Positions 1-10,604 of a stretch of 64,000 bases of DNA are shown here, piece by piece. This stretch comes from Antilocapra americana (lineage: Eukaryota > Chordata > Mammalia > Artiodactyla > Antilocapridae): assembly GCA_007570785.1 (NCBI GenBank), contig ML664161.1, positions 41,482,999 through 41,546,998 on the forward strand. The letters are read 5' to 3'. The notes beneath the pieces were generated by a model. The model was not told the origin of the DNA. It made no database searches and saw only the letters and a program-made list of their open reading frames with translations. The translations under genes were made by a program, and so were the position numbers. How positions within the stretch are numbered: position 1 is the stretch's first letter; each line of letters starts with the position of its first letter.

Positions 1-1830
1 CCGAATGGGATGACCTTGATTGATAAAATCATGTTTCTGCCATTGGCTCAACCAAAGGATTAGCTTTTAGCAACCACTTATGGGTCAGTAAAAATATGGA
101 CAGGGGGCTTTTTGTGGCCAGCAGCAGTCTCGCCGTTTGTACAGTCACAAGCTCGGGAGCTGAGTCGGCCCTAACTTGCTGTCTCTGATGCATGTGGTGC
201 CACTGGCAAGATGGTTCGCTGAGCTGCTGCACTTCAGGAGGCTCCACCACTGATGGTGGCAGCACTGCCGGCTCAGAAGTACACAGACTTCCTATCTTGC
301 TCCATCAGCTCTTCCCAGGGGTACCCCAGGTCTCCAGAGGCTTACACAAAGTGAGTACCACCATCAATTCCTCAAGGCCCATGGGAGGGGGCTGACGAGC
401 AGGGAAGTCCTACCCTCCTGCAGTTTGGAAAGACCCACCATGTCAGGTTAGCCTGTTCCTGAAGGTACCATTTCCATTTTAGCAAAGAGGTGTTTCTAAC
501 TGTGCTGAGCTGCTGTTGGGAGGCATTCCATATTCAGATCTTCATGGGAATATTATGCTTCCAGAGGCTACACTCCTGGGAGTGTCTCTGTTTCTAACAA
601 AGATCAGTCAGCAGCCAGACCTGATGTTCTATGGGGCTGTAATGGGTGGGTGTGAAGAGTAGACACCTGGTCCAGAAGCCCATAGGCAGCCAGGAGGAGC
701 TGTGTTTAGTCCATAGTCTCCTGGACCACAGTCCATGGTGGCCAGTGTCTCAGCCAGAAGGAGGAACCAGGGGAACCAGGGAGAAGACTTGATGCATGGA
801 CCTCTGTGCCAGCCATCAGGCTTTCTGTTGAGCCTTCCCTAACCCAGTAGATGTGGAGGATTTGCATGTGATTGCATAAATGGTCTAAGAAGGATGGGTA
901 AGTGCGGTATGTGTTGCCACAACATGAAGATACCTAAGACTTGGGCTTGCAATAGTGAGACTAAGTAGTTAACAATTGACATTTAACTGCAAGTGGAACT
1001 TCTTAGCTGTTTACAGGACTAATTAATGTCCAGAAATATAACAGTGGTGACTGGCCCTTGAATTTTAGATGAGACAATAGCCCAACTTGTATATTTCAGG
1101 TGCATCACCAGCAGCATTTGGGTCTCACACAGTGCATCCTCAAAGGATCCCTGATTAGAATGTTATCAGTATAGTGCCAGATGGTGCAAGGGGAACACTG
1201 TAAGGGTATCAGGTCTTGCTGGCAAAGATCATGGGCAGTAACCAGGCTCTTAAGATAGCTCAGAGGCAGCCAGGTAAAGGTATATTGAGTGCCTTTGAAC
1301 ATGAATGCCAATTGTAGCTGAGACTCCTCGATGATCAGTACTGAGCAGGACATATTAGTGAGATTGATCATGGCAAAATAGCCCTCGGAGCCCTTTGGAT
1401 GTTCTCAATTAACCAGACAACATTGGGAATGGGAGCCTTAATGGGGGCACCTGACCATTTACATTTGGGTCGTCAACTATAAGGCACCACTCATTAGCAG
1501 TGGGCTTTAATACCAACCAAATAGGGGAACTGAAAGGAGAAATGGTGTGTTTAATGACTTCTTCCTATAATAAATCTTGAATTATGGGCCACAGTCCTTC
1601 AGGCCCCTGTCACAAGTGACATTGGGGTGTATTTGAAGTCTTAATTGGGTGCGGCAGTCTTATGAGTTCCCAATGTGCAGCTCCCTCCAGGAATCAAGGT
1701 TTGCTCCAGATGGCATGGTGTCCCATCAAGGCATTCACACTTCTAACAGGAAAGAATAGGGCAAAGGGACCACTGCCACTTAAAGTTTTCTAATAGAGAT
1801 TGTTTCAAGAGTGACATCCAGTGGAAGCCC
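1..1830 (-). pseudogene. Endogenous retrovirus pol remnant (RT and probable RNase H)
   Basis: Decayed retroviral pol gene read on the minus strand and continuing off the left edge. The clearest part is reverse transcriptase at about 1560-1100: a segment like the retroviral 'SPIW..LKP' fingers region near 1530-1480, then a palm segment containing 'GTQYTFTWLP' near 1280. The catalytic YxDD box is at 1162-1173 and reads Y-T-D-N, so the second aspartate is lost. Downstream (lower coordinates) there are scattered matches to the connection region and a segment at 265-29 that resembles an RNase H domain. Frames break repeatedly and no full gag, pro or env was recognised. The residue pattern suggests a gammaretrovirus-like (class I) ERV, but the family is not assigned. 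It cannot encode an active polymerase. Confidence 0.7.
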
Positions 1831-1984
1831 TCTATGATTCCTCATGCTATGCCTTGTAATTTAGAGGGTGCTCCTGGCTTGTTTGGACAGGTTCCAAGGA
1901 AGCATTGTAATTTGGACTCTAATGTCAGTGAGAGTGTAAAATGTTGTCCATTTTGTGTGTCCAGAGGGATATTTAGAGAAGTAT

Positions 1985-2232
1985 ATGTGTGGCACTAGTT
2001 GTAAGGAACCTGCCTGCCCATGCAGGAGATGTAAGGAACGTGGGTTTGATCCCTGGGTCAGGAAGATCCCCTGGAGAAGGGCATGCAACCCATTCCAGTA
2101 TTCTTGTCTGGAGAATCCCATGGACAGAGGAGCCGGCGGGGGTGGGGGGTGAGTGAGGGGGGTGGGCGGCGGGTGCTGTGGTCCATAGGGTCGCAAAGAG
2201 TTGGATACGACTAAGCAGCTTAGCACACATGC
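1985..2232 (+). repeat. Bov-tA SINE with a G-rich insert
   Basis: Ruminant SINE made of a tRNA-derived head (near 2000-2080) joined to the BovB-derived Bov-A body, identified by 'cccattccagtattcttg' and the 'gggtcgcaaagagttgga' tail. It splits the ERV-like tract. Between the usual 'gagcc' and 'tggtccatagggtcgc' blocks there are about 40 extra bases of almost pure G and T (2133-2173) that the family does not carry. Confidence 0.93.
2133..2173 (+). repeat. G-rich insert, potential G-quadruplex
   Basis: Runs of G at 2138-2142, 2144-2149, 2157-2162, 2164-2166 and 2171-2173 with short loops satisfy the usual four-run quadruplex pattern on the plus strand. It lies inside a SINE. Confidence 0.7.
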
Positions 2233-2235
2233 ATC

Positions 2236-3885
2236 CAAGAGAAGTGTCTCCTGAAGGAGGGATGACCTTCAGGGAACACCCTGGTCCCTAGGGCAGGGGC
2301 CTTGGTGACCACCACTCTCTAAAATCACAGGATGAGACCCTGGATTCTGCTGCCAGGGTGGGGGCATTCCAAAAGGGGACAGTATTTGCCCTTATTGGGC
2401 TGACAGTTTCCTAAAGAGCCTGCAACACTTGAGTGAAGGCTTCTGTTAAGAGCTCAGCCCTGGCTGACCGGAGATAGGGTGAATAGGGGCCCAGGGTCTC
2501 TGGAGCTGCCCATACAAAGCATCCTCTTGGTCATCCCCAACTTATATGTTGTTGCCTCCCAATCTAGGGTGTCCAAACCAACCTCTGAGGGGTCATGGTC
2601 CACCTCTACCAGTATGGTGTTTGGTAATGTATTTGGGAAAACTCCTAAAAGCCCCAAGAGCATAGCACCTGTGATTTGATATGTTGACGTGCCACCGTGT
2701 GCAGTAAATCCCAAACTATTTGAGCAATGGTTTTTTTTGACCTCCTCTGGGAACTTGAGAGGAGCTGGTGCTATGAGCAGGTATCTGCTGTGAGCAAGTA
2801 TTTGTCTTGCTTACCATGCCAGGGGTGAGATTCCCCATATCCCCTGGGGTCAGGGGGAAATTTGCAACAACAAGGAATGTAGCAACATAGAAGGCACCTG
2901 CTTCAGCAGGGTTTGCCTACCTGGGGTGCCATGCTGGAGTTGCCCCTGTCATGGGTTAGGACCAGATCCCCAAACTCAACACCTTGGGGACAGCCACCAC
3001 CCTCCCTGATTGACATTAATGTGGAGGGACTCTTCTAGGCTCCCAGGACCTGAGAGCCCTAGCATCCTGGTGAGCTTCTCTGGGCTCAGTGCAGGGACAT
3101 ATGATTTCAGCCATCCCTGCCAGAATGGGTCACATTTAGAGACTAATGGGAAACATACCCATCTCAGACTGAGGCCTGCTGGTTGTTCTCTACAGGGGAT
3201 CTGACTTTTTATGACAGCGACAATTTAGGGTGGGGGTTCCCAGCAGCATCTTGTGGCAGTGATGGCCAGCAGCACCAGCAAGGCCTGCTTCCTTCCCAGA
3301 GAGACTGAGAGGAAGTTATGAGGCCTTTCCCAGCTCTCAGGAGTTGCAAGGGGGTACAAACTATGCCCACAGTCCCATGTGCCTTGGTGCCAGTTGTGCT
3401 GAGAAGCTGGATCTGTGTGTTGATTTAGGAATATGCAGATTATGACCTGCTGAAGGAGGAGGTCGCAATGAGACACTCACACAGGGGCAGCAGGGAGCTC
3501 CCTCAGCATCTGAGTCCAATTCTGGGGACAGGAACCACAGGATTGTTTTGATTGAAGGTGTGCATCTTCAATACCCTTCAACACCCACAAGGTTTGTTAC
3601 TTACAGATCTCAGAAGCAAGGGTGCACTGTGAGCTGGGGGAAGGGCAGTCCTCCAAACTAGATCACCAGTGAGAAGATCGAGTAGTAAGCACGTATGGCT
3701 TTATAAGGTGGCTAGGATGGAGGTCACTATCTTTTTGTGGGCTTAACTCTTAATGGTTACTCTAAAAGGTGCCCAGGTAAAAGTGAAGTGACAATGGGCC
3801 CCCTCGACTCCAGTCCTTATTTAAGTGTCCAGATGCTGGGTGTGAGCAGATTTACTAGACTATAAAATGTCTGGACATTTTTCAA
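2236..3885. other. Unresolved tract next to the ERV remnant
   Basis: About 1.6 kb of GC-moderate sequence without a recognised repeat or exon. Its place upstream of the ERV pol remnant on the same strand makes protease or gag debris possible, but I could not match any zinc knuckle or DTG-type protease motif. Treat it as unassigned. Confidence 0.4.
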
Positions 3886-3975
3886 ACTCCTGGAGATGGT
3901 GAGAGACAAGGAAGGCTGGCATGCTGCAGTCCCTGGAGTCATGAAGAGTTGGACACGACTTGAAAATTGAACAAC
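3886..3975 (+). repeat. BovB LINE 3' end fragment
   Basis: Matches the terminal roughly 90 bases of BovB ('ctggagatggtgagagacaa' through 'gagttggacacgact'). It is severely 5'-truncated and ends in an A-rich stretch. Confidence 0.8.
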
Positions 3976-4026
3976 ATCAAGTTGCCTAGACAGAAAAAGT
4001 TGTTTTTCTCATCCCATATGGATAAA

Positions 4027-4134
4027 CCACTCCAGTATTCTTGCCTGGAGAATCCCCATGGACCTAGGAGCCTAGCCGGCCACTGTCCATGGGGTTGCAA
4101 AGGGTCAGACATGACTGAGCGACTAAGCACAGAA
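4027..4134 (+). repeat. Bov-A SINE fragment with 12-bp target-site duplication
   Basis: Bov-A monomer ('ccactccagtattcttgcct' to 'gactgagcgactaagcac') lacking the tRNA head. It is flanked by perfect direct repeats catatggataaa at 4015-4026 and 4135-4146, which mark a complete 5'-truncated retrotransposition event. Confidence 0.93.
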
Positions 4135-4895
4135 CATATGGATAAAGGGGAAATTTCTGCTGTAAGCAGGCTAGTTCTTGAACCCTCACTGTTTCAAGGT
4201 TGCTACTTCAAAGCTAAAACATGCATTAAGTAGTTAAGATCTTGAGAACTTAAGATATTTCCAAATATTTCATATTTGGGGTCTTATAGGTATTTGAATT
4301 CTATTTCAACCCAGACAGTGACAATTTGCTAACATGTGGAAGATGAAACATGAAAAAAGAGAAGATTCCATTTCCTTCCTGTACTAAAGAGCTGGAGCGT
4401 GCTGGCCCCAGGCTGGCTGCTCCTCAGGTCCAGTCCTCACACTGCGTTGCTCTCTTCTCTGTAGCTGGAGTCTGGCCTGCAAAGACTTTGGTTCCAAGGC
4501 TGCCTCTGCTGCCTCTGTTAAGTTGGCTTCTTGCTGGACTCAGCCGGTGGGAGGCATTGTGAGAAACTGGAGAGTAAGAGAAAGGGAACAGTGGAAGTAT
4601 TTCCCTCTCTCTTCTCTTTGCTGCATTTTAGTATCTTGGGTGGTTGCTGAGATCCTCTGTCACTCCACATTCCTAGGTCGGGCCTGTATAGTTCTGGCTT
4701 TTGCCCCCTAGGTCAAGTAATACGATCTCCACCGTCTTTATAATCACTGGTGCTAATCACTCAGCCTGTTTGGCTTCTGATTCTCTTCCACCATCTATTT
4801 ATCAAGACCCTACATTAATTTCCTTTCCTTTTAAAGACTCAAAGAATTATGTTTTTTTGGTTATACCTTAACTAACGGTAAAATTAGTACTATAG

Positions 4896-5068
4896 ATTTA
4901 AGAGCTTCCCAGATGGTAAAGAATCTGCCTGCCAATGCAAGAGATGCATGTTCTAGCCCTGAAGAAGGGAATGGCAATCCACTCCAGGATTCTTACCTGG
5001 AAAATCCCATGGATAGAGGAGTCTGGCGGGCTACAGTCCATGAGATCACAAAGAGTTGGAAGGAACTT
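4896..5068 (+). repeat. Bov-tA SINE
   Basis: tRNA-derived head ('cttcccagatggtaaagaat') followed by the Bov-A body. The tail is diverged and the 3' end is incomplete, so this is an older copy. Confidence 0.9.
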
Positions 5069-5079
5069 ACATTAGGGGA

Positions 5080-5555
5080 AGGTATCCTGATATTCTAATC
5101 CATATTAAAATATAATTCAGTAACTATTTTGAATTTTTTTATAACTAGATACAGAACAGAGTGAAAGTGCTGGAAATATTTCTTATAAGCCAAATCTTAA
5201 TAGATTGGTTTTCATGGTAAAATTCAAGTTGGATAGGTTAAACAAGTTTGTACTGCAGAGATCGTGCATAAGGAAAGCCTTTATAAGGAGAAAGAAAGTG
5301 GGACCAAAGCCTTGAACAACAAAAGCAGGGAAAATATTGGGAAGAAACATGTTAGAAATGAAACAGGGGCAGGAAGAGAAACAAAAAATGAAAAGAAAGG
5401 AAAATGGGAAACTAGGGGACCTGCAGAAGAAAAGATTTAGTGTTTTATAAGTGAAAAATAGTGACGCTGACAGGGAACATGCCCACAATGGCCCTATCCC
5501 ATTTCTTTAGGACTACTGGTCCTGCCCAGCGTATCTGAAAAGCTTTCTAATTTCA
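5080..5555. other. No gene or repeat recognised
   Basis: A-rich on the plus strand, especially 5290-5460. The longest minus-strand frame (5183-5488) is of low complexity and resembles no protein known to me. Confidence 0.5.
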
Positions 5556-5559
5556 GTTC

Positions 5560-5850
5560 GTGACCAGTTGTTTCCTTCCCCCACCATCAGCCTGCTAATG
5601 TTTTTCTAATAATTACCATTTTTAAAACTATTTTGGCTGTTAAAAATGTTTCTTTTTAATAAGCTGATTAAAAGAGGCTGCTTATTAGCATAAGCTCTTT
5701 GCCGTTCAGCCCTCTTCCTAATTAAAAGCACTCATCTGTGGAGACCTCAATTTCTCCCTTTTCTCTGTGATGAGTTTTTGGATATTTTTTCCTTGGCAGT
5801 TTGTTTTATTTCAGTCTTCTGTCTTTGGTAGTTTTCGGCTCCTGTATTGC
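5560..5850. promoter_or_regulatory. Candidate conserved non-coding element (TAAT-rich)
   Basis: Repeat-free block between SINEs with several homeodomain-type cores: 'ctaataattacc' near 5605, 'gctgattaaaagag' near 5663, and 'cctaattaaaagc' near 5717. Lack of transposon similarity and clustered TAAT cores are typical of distal enhancers, but conservation could not be tested. Confidence 0.3.
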
Positions 5851-5950
5851 AGAGAGATAGAAGCCAATGAGCAAAACAACACGTGGGAGGAAATGTGCAG
5901 TCTGAATGCTTGAGAGAGGATGGGAAGATCTACCCAAGGGGTTAAAGGTC

Positions 5951-6284
5951 AAAGTGTAAGTCGCTCAATCATGTGTTACCCTTTGGGACCCCAAATACTT
6001 ACTGCAGCCCACCAGGCTCCTCAATTCATGGAATTCTCCAGGCAAGAATACTGGAGTGGGTAGCCATTCCCTTCTCCATGGGATCTTCCTGACCCAGGGA
6101 TTGAACCTGGGTCTCCTGCATTGCAGGCAGATTCTTTATCACCTGAGCCAATGGAGAAGTCCTAATAATACTAGGGTAGGTAGCCATTCCCTTCTCCATG
6201 GGGATCTTCCTGACCCAGGGATCAATCCCAGGTCTCCCTCAGTACAGGCAGATTCTTTACCATTTAAGCCACCAGGAAAGCCCC
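5951..6284 (-). repeat. Bov-tA SINE plus a second tRNA-head unit (composite)
   Basis: On the minus strand a complete Bov-tA (5951-6162) is preceded by another head-plus-partial-body segment (6163-6284). The shared block 'agccattcccttctccatgg' occurs in both. This is either one SINE inserted beside another or a partial internal duplication. Confidence 0.9.
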
Positions 6285-6289
6285 TAAAG

Positions 6290-7080
6290 TTGGGTCTAAA
6301 AGTCTTATGTTTGTGGTAGTTATATAGTTGTGTCAAATTCCGGACTCACAAGTTACCAAATATGATGCGTAAAGATAAAAGGCAATGAACACACATCCAC
6401 CATTCTTTGCATAGTTTATATCCCCAACATCAGTAGATATGCCTTTGCAAATTTTGCTGCTCTAAAGGCTGCTGGAACACATACTTGTGATGCCCTTAGA
6501 ACATGGAGATACTCAGGGGATGACATGTTATAGATTGCAGATACAGCCACCCCCTAGAAACAGTCCTTAATATATGTGACTAGGAAACTTAGAAAGCAAG
6601 TATACTCCAAATGCTGTGATATGTGTCATCATCTTATATATTTTTATGGGTAGTTTTTGATAGAAAGAAGAGTATACATCAAGAAATTGTGTACATTGAG
6701 AACATATTAGCAAAAAGGGTGGCTTGCTAAAAACCTGGAACAAAGTGAGTGAAAGGGAAAAATGTGTGTGTCTGTAAGTCATGTTAGGAAAATAAATTTC
6801 TGTACAGATGATAAGATCTCCTGTTCACTTACAAGACATATTATTTAGTGCTTAACATTGTTTGTTTTATGGGCTCTCTTGAGGATCTGATGAAACTATT
6901 GTTTTTTTCACTCCTCTTAGATGCAAACATTTGCATCTAAGGACACTTTTTTTTTTTTTTACAGTATCTTGGGTTTCACACATGCCTTAAAGTCCAAGAG
7001 TCTATAGACATGCATTAAGAATGCAACTTCTGTAATTGATGCTGCGAGCTATATAGATCATTTTTCATTTTGACTTGACT
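6290..7080. other. No gene recognised; AT-rich with a poly-T run
   Basis: AT-rich spacer with a T-run at 6948-6960. No splice-bounded open frame and no confident repeat match. Confidence 0.5.
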
Positions 7081-7091
7081 CTGATCTCATG

Positions 7092-7219
7092 GGAGAAGGA
7101 AATGGCAACCCACTCCAGTGTTCTTGCCTGGAGAATCCTGTAGACAGAGGAGCCTGGTGGGCTGCCGTCTTTGGGGTCACACAGAGTCGGACACGACTGA
7201 AGCAACTTAGCAGCAGCAG
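7092..7219 (+). repeat. Young Bov-A SINE with 11-bp TSD
   Basis: Bov-A monomer starting at 'ggagaaggaaatggcaaccc' and ending in the (agc)n tail typical of Bov-A2-type copies. Perfect flanking repeats ctgatctcatg lie at 7081-7091 and 7220-7230. Confidence 0.95.
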
Positions 7220-7375
7220 CTGATCTCATGCTCGTAAACTGAACTTCTAATTTCAATTTTCCTACTTCTACAGTGTTTTCTCTAGAGGATAGATTGTGCC
7301 AGCCAGGTCTAGTATAAATGTTTTGTTTACTTGACAGATATATTTCTCAACGTAAATTAATAACACGGCATTTGG

Positions 7376-7589
7376 GTGTATGCACTCAGTCACATCTGAC
7401 TCTTTGTGACCCCACAAACTGCAGCCAATGAGGCTCCTCTGTCCATGGTATTTTCCTGACAAGAATGTTGGAGTGGGTTGCCTTGTCCTCCCCCAGGGGA
7501 TCTTCCCAACCCAGGGATTGAATCAGCCTCTCCTGTGTCTCCTGCATTGGCAGGCGGATTCTTTAGCACTGAGCTACCTGGGAATACCA
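7376..7589 (-). repeat. Bov-tA SINE
   Basis: Reverse-orientation copy: body 3' end near 7380 ('cactcagtcacatctgactc') and tRNA head at 7500-7589 ('ggatcttcccaacccaggga'). Confidence 0.93.
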
Positions 7590-7629
7590 TAAAACATTCT
7601 TACTTACTACATATATATATTTAAATTTT

Positions 7630-7766
7630 AATTAATTAATTAATTTCAATTTTTCAGCTATACTACAAGGCATCATCGGATCTTAGTTCCTGACCAGGGC
7701 TAACACCTGGGCCCTCAGCTATGAAAGCATGGGGTTCTAACCACAGGACTGCCAAGAAATTCTCTA
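7630..7766 (-). repeat. Degraded CHR/SINE2-type tRNA-derived SINE
   Basis: The segment 'cggatcttagttcctgacca' through 'accacaggactgccaag' matches the reverse complement of the cetartiodactyl CHR/SINE2-type tRNA-like head. It is AT-rich at its 3' (left) end and flanked on the right by a T-run. Confidence 0.6.
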
Positions 7767-7769
7767 CAA

Positions 7770-8205
7770 AGTTTTTTTTTTTTTTGGATCTTCTTACTGT
7801 GGGTTCTCCCCACCCCTCAGCCCCACCCTACCTGGAGCTAAGAGGCAGGGTTTTGTTTTGATATCCTCAAAGCAACAAATCCAGGTTGAGTGATGGAGTT
7901 CTTAGTAAGGTCTAATGAAGAACTTATGGAAACTTAGGGATCTTTTAGAAGCTTCAAGAGACATGCACTCCTCTTGTTTTATAAATATCACTCATGAGAG
8001 ACATTATTTGTGTTCATTTCAGCACTCATTCATGAACATCACCTTCATAAAGAGAAGTTTAAAGGATATTTGTATTTGTAGAGCTTCTTGCCTTGTTCTC
8101 AGAACACACTTCTTTGTAACAACTATTAATTATGTAATTTAAGAATATTATTTCATTATATATACTTTCTAAAACTAAGAAAAAATAATCCCAACAAATT
8201 ATTTT
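7770..8205. other. No gene recognised
   Basis: Contains a T-run at 7771-7785, a C-rich patch near 7805-7830 and AT-rich sequence to the start of the L1 fragment. No feature is supported. Confidence 0.5.
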
Positions 8206-8383
8206 ATGGATACCAACAAACTAATTCTAAAGTCTGTATGAAGAGGCAAGAGACCTGAATAGCCAATAGAATATCGATGGAGAAGAACAGGTTTGGACGA
8301 CTGACACTGACCAACTTCAAGACTTACTATAAAGTTACAAAAATCAAGACAGTGTGGTATTGGAAATAAAATGGATAAATCCG
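8206..8383 (+). repeat. Old L1 ORF2 fragment, left part
   Basis: Reads as the late RT-thumb part of mammalian L1 ORF2 ('gaagaggcaagagacctgaa', 'cagtgtggtattgg'). The element resumes at about 8951 after a BovB, so the two pieces belong to one old L1 or to closely related ones. Confidence 0.8.
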
Positions 8384-8950
8384 TTCAGTTCAGTTCAGTT
8401 GCTCAGTCATCTCCGACTGTTTGCGACCTCATGAATCCCAGCATGCCAGGCCTCCCTGTCCATCACCAACTCCCAGAGACTACCCAAACCCATGTCCCTC
8501 AAGTCGGTGATGCCATCCAACCATCTCATCCTCTGCTGTCCCTTCTCCTCCTACCCTCAATATTTCCCAGTGTTAGGGTCTTTTCCAATGAAAGTCCACC
8601 TCTTCGCATGAGGTGGCCAAAGTATTGGAGTTTTAGCTTCAACATCATTCCTTCCAATGAACACCCAGGACTGATCTCCTTTTTTAGGATGGACTGGTTG
8701 GATCTTCTGGCAGTTCAAGGGACTCTTAAGAGTCATCTCCAACACCACAGTTCAAAATCATCAATTATTTGGCACTCAGCTTTCTTCACCACCCAACTCT
8801 CATATCCATACATGACTACTGGAAAAACCATAGCCTTGACTAGACGGACCTTTGTTGGCAAAGTAATGTCTCTGCTTTTCTATATGCTATCTAGGTTGGT
8901 CATAACTTTCCTTTCGAGGAGTAAGCATCTTTTAATTTCATGGCTCCTTT
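8384..8950 (-). repeat. BovB LINE 3' portion inserted in L1
   Basis: The BovB 3' terminus lies at the left end (tandem 'gttcagttcagttcagttg'), with the 5'-truncated end at about 8950. It encodes the C-terminal region of the BovB protein on the minus strand but is broken by stops. The plus-strand frame of 193 codons across it is an antisense shadow. Confidence 0.92.
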
Positions 8951-10085
8951 AAAATTTAAATCTTCTACTGTGCAAAAAGATAATATCAAGAGAATTAGAA
9001 AATAAGCCACAGACTGGGAAAAATTGTTTGTAAAAGACACATATGACAAAGCAATGATATCTAAAATATACAAAGAACTCTTAAAACTCAACAATAAGAA
9101 AACAACCCAATTGAAAACTGTGCTAAAGACCTGATCAGATGTTTCACCAAGGAAGATATAGATATGGAAAATTAAGAGTGTGGAAAGATGCTCCATATCA
9201 CTTGTCGTTAGGGAAATACAAACTAAAATCAATAGTGAGATATCACTACACATCTGTTAGAGTGACCCAGCTCCTGAACACTAACAACACCAAATGCTGG
9301 TGAAGATGTGGGACAGCAGTGATTCTCAGACATTTCTTGTAGGAATGCAAAATAGTACAACCGTTGTAGAAGGCAGTTTGGCGGTTTCTCATAAAACTAA
9401 ACATACTCTTACCATATGACCCAGCAGTTGTGCTCCCTGGTATTTACCCAAAAGAGTTAAAAATTCATATTCACACAAAAACCTGCACATGGATGTTTAT
9501 AGCAGCTTTATTCATAATTGCCAAAACTTGGAAGCAACTAAGATGTCATTTGGTAGTTGCATGGATAAATAGAATGTGATACATCCAGACAATAGAATAT
9601 TATTCGGTGCTAAAAAGAAATGAGCTATCAAGCCATGAAAAGACATAGAGGAATCTTAAATGCAATTGCTAAGTGAAAGAAGCTAGCTGAAAAGGCTACA
9701 TAGTATATGACATTTGGGAAAAGACAAAGCTTTAGGCAACAGGCAAATCAGTGGTTGCCAGAGGGGAGTCATAGGAGGAATAATCAGAGCATGGAGGATT
9801 TTTAGGGTAGTGAAAATAATCTGCATGATGTTATAATGATATTTGTTATTATATGTTTGTCAAAACCCATAGAATGTTTAACCCAAGAGAGAACTCTAAG
9901 GTAAACTCTGGGCTTGGGATGACTGTGATAAGTCAACATAGGTTAAAAATATGTACCATTATGATGACTGATGTCCATAATGGGGGAGGCTCTACATGTA
10001 TGAGGGCAGAGGGTATGTGGGAAGTCTGTACTTGCTTCTTGATTTTGCTGTAAACCTGAAATTGCTCTAAAAACAAAATCTTTAA
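8951..10085 (+). repeat. Old L1 3' end (ORF2 C-terminus and 3' UTR)
   Basis: Clear L1 ORF2 C-terminal DNA: 'ctaaaatatacaaagaactc', 'gttagagtgacc', 'caaatgctggtgaagatgtg', 'tttattcataattgccaaaa'. It continues into the 3' UTR and an A-rich end near 10085. Many frameshifts mark it as an ancient copy. Confidence 0.9.
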
Positions 10086-10089
10086 AAAA

Positions 10090-10375
10090 ACATGAAAAAA
10101 TAGTTGTGACATGATACTTAGTGGCTTATAGGTAACTAACTGTAGATGTACCATGATCACAAAAGTGAGAAAAAAATTGAAGCGTGCAATAGCAACTAGA
10201 GGATGTTCAACTGAGGGAATCTCAAATGTCAAAATTTGCAGATCATAAACTTGTTTATGCAAAGAATGTAACCTACATGAATAAATCTAACCTAGAGCAG
10301 AGAGACAGACATGACTCTCTCCAAACTCATAAAGGACTGGGATGGGAAGAAAGATTATATTAATTCTGAATTAGT
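10090..10375. other. No gene recognised
   Basis: AT-rich spacer after the L1 tail; no confident match. Confidence 0.45.
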
Positions 10376-10379
10376 AGAA

Positions 10380-10600
10380 CTAATTCTTCATAGTTAGAAC
10401 TAGGGCTAGTGAGAATGAGCTATGTGGAGGGGGTGAGATAGAAAGATGTCAGATTAATCTTAAAATGATTAAACAAGTAAATGCATCCAATAGAAGAATA
10501 TAGATCTTTAAAACTGAGAACAGTGAGCTCTCTAGCTCACTGAAAGTGTTCAAACAGAGAATAGATGACCATTAGTTAGGAAATCTATTAAGGGTGTTCT
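10380..10600 (+). repeat. Possible ancient CR1/L3-like LINE 3' fragment
   Basis: Order and wording resemble the CR1/L3 3' region: a stretch near 10530-10560 ('gctctctagctcactgaaag') is followed by a 'gttcaaacagagaatagatgacc' type block at 10549-10571. Strongly decayed, so the call is tentative. Confidence 0.4.
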
Positions 10601-10604
10601 ACAT

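Noticed and set aside
8371..8952. 193-codon plus-strand frame
   Set aside because: It is the antisense of a BovB 3' portion; the same antisense pattern recurs at 13682-14302, 37091-37537, 39021-39464 and 62954-63199.
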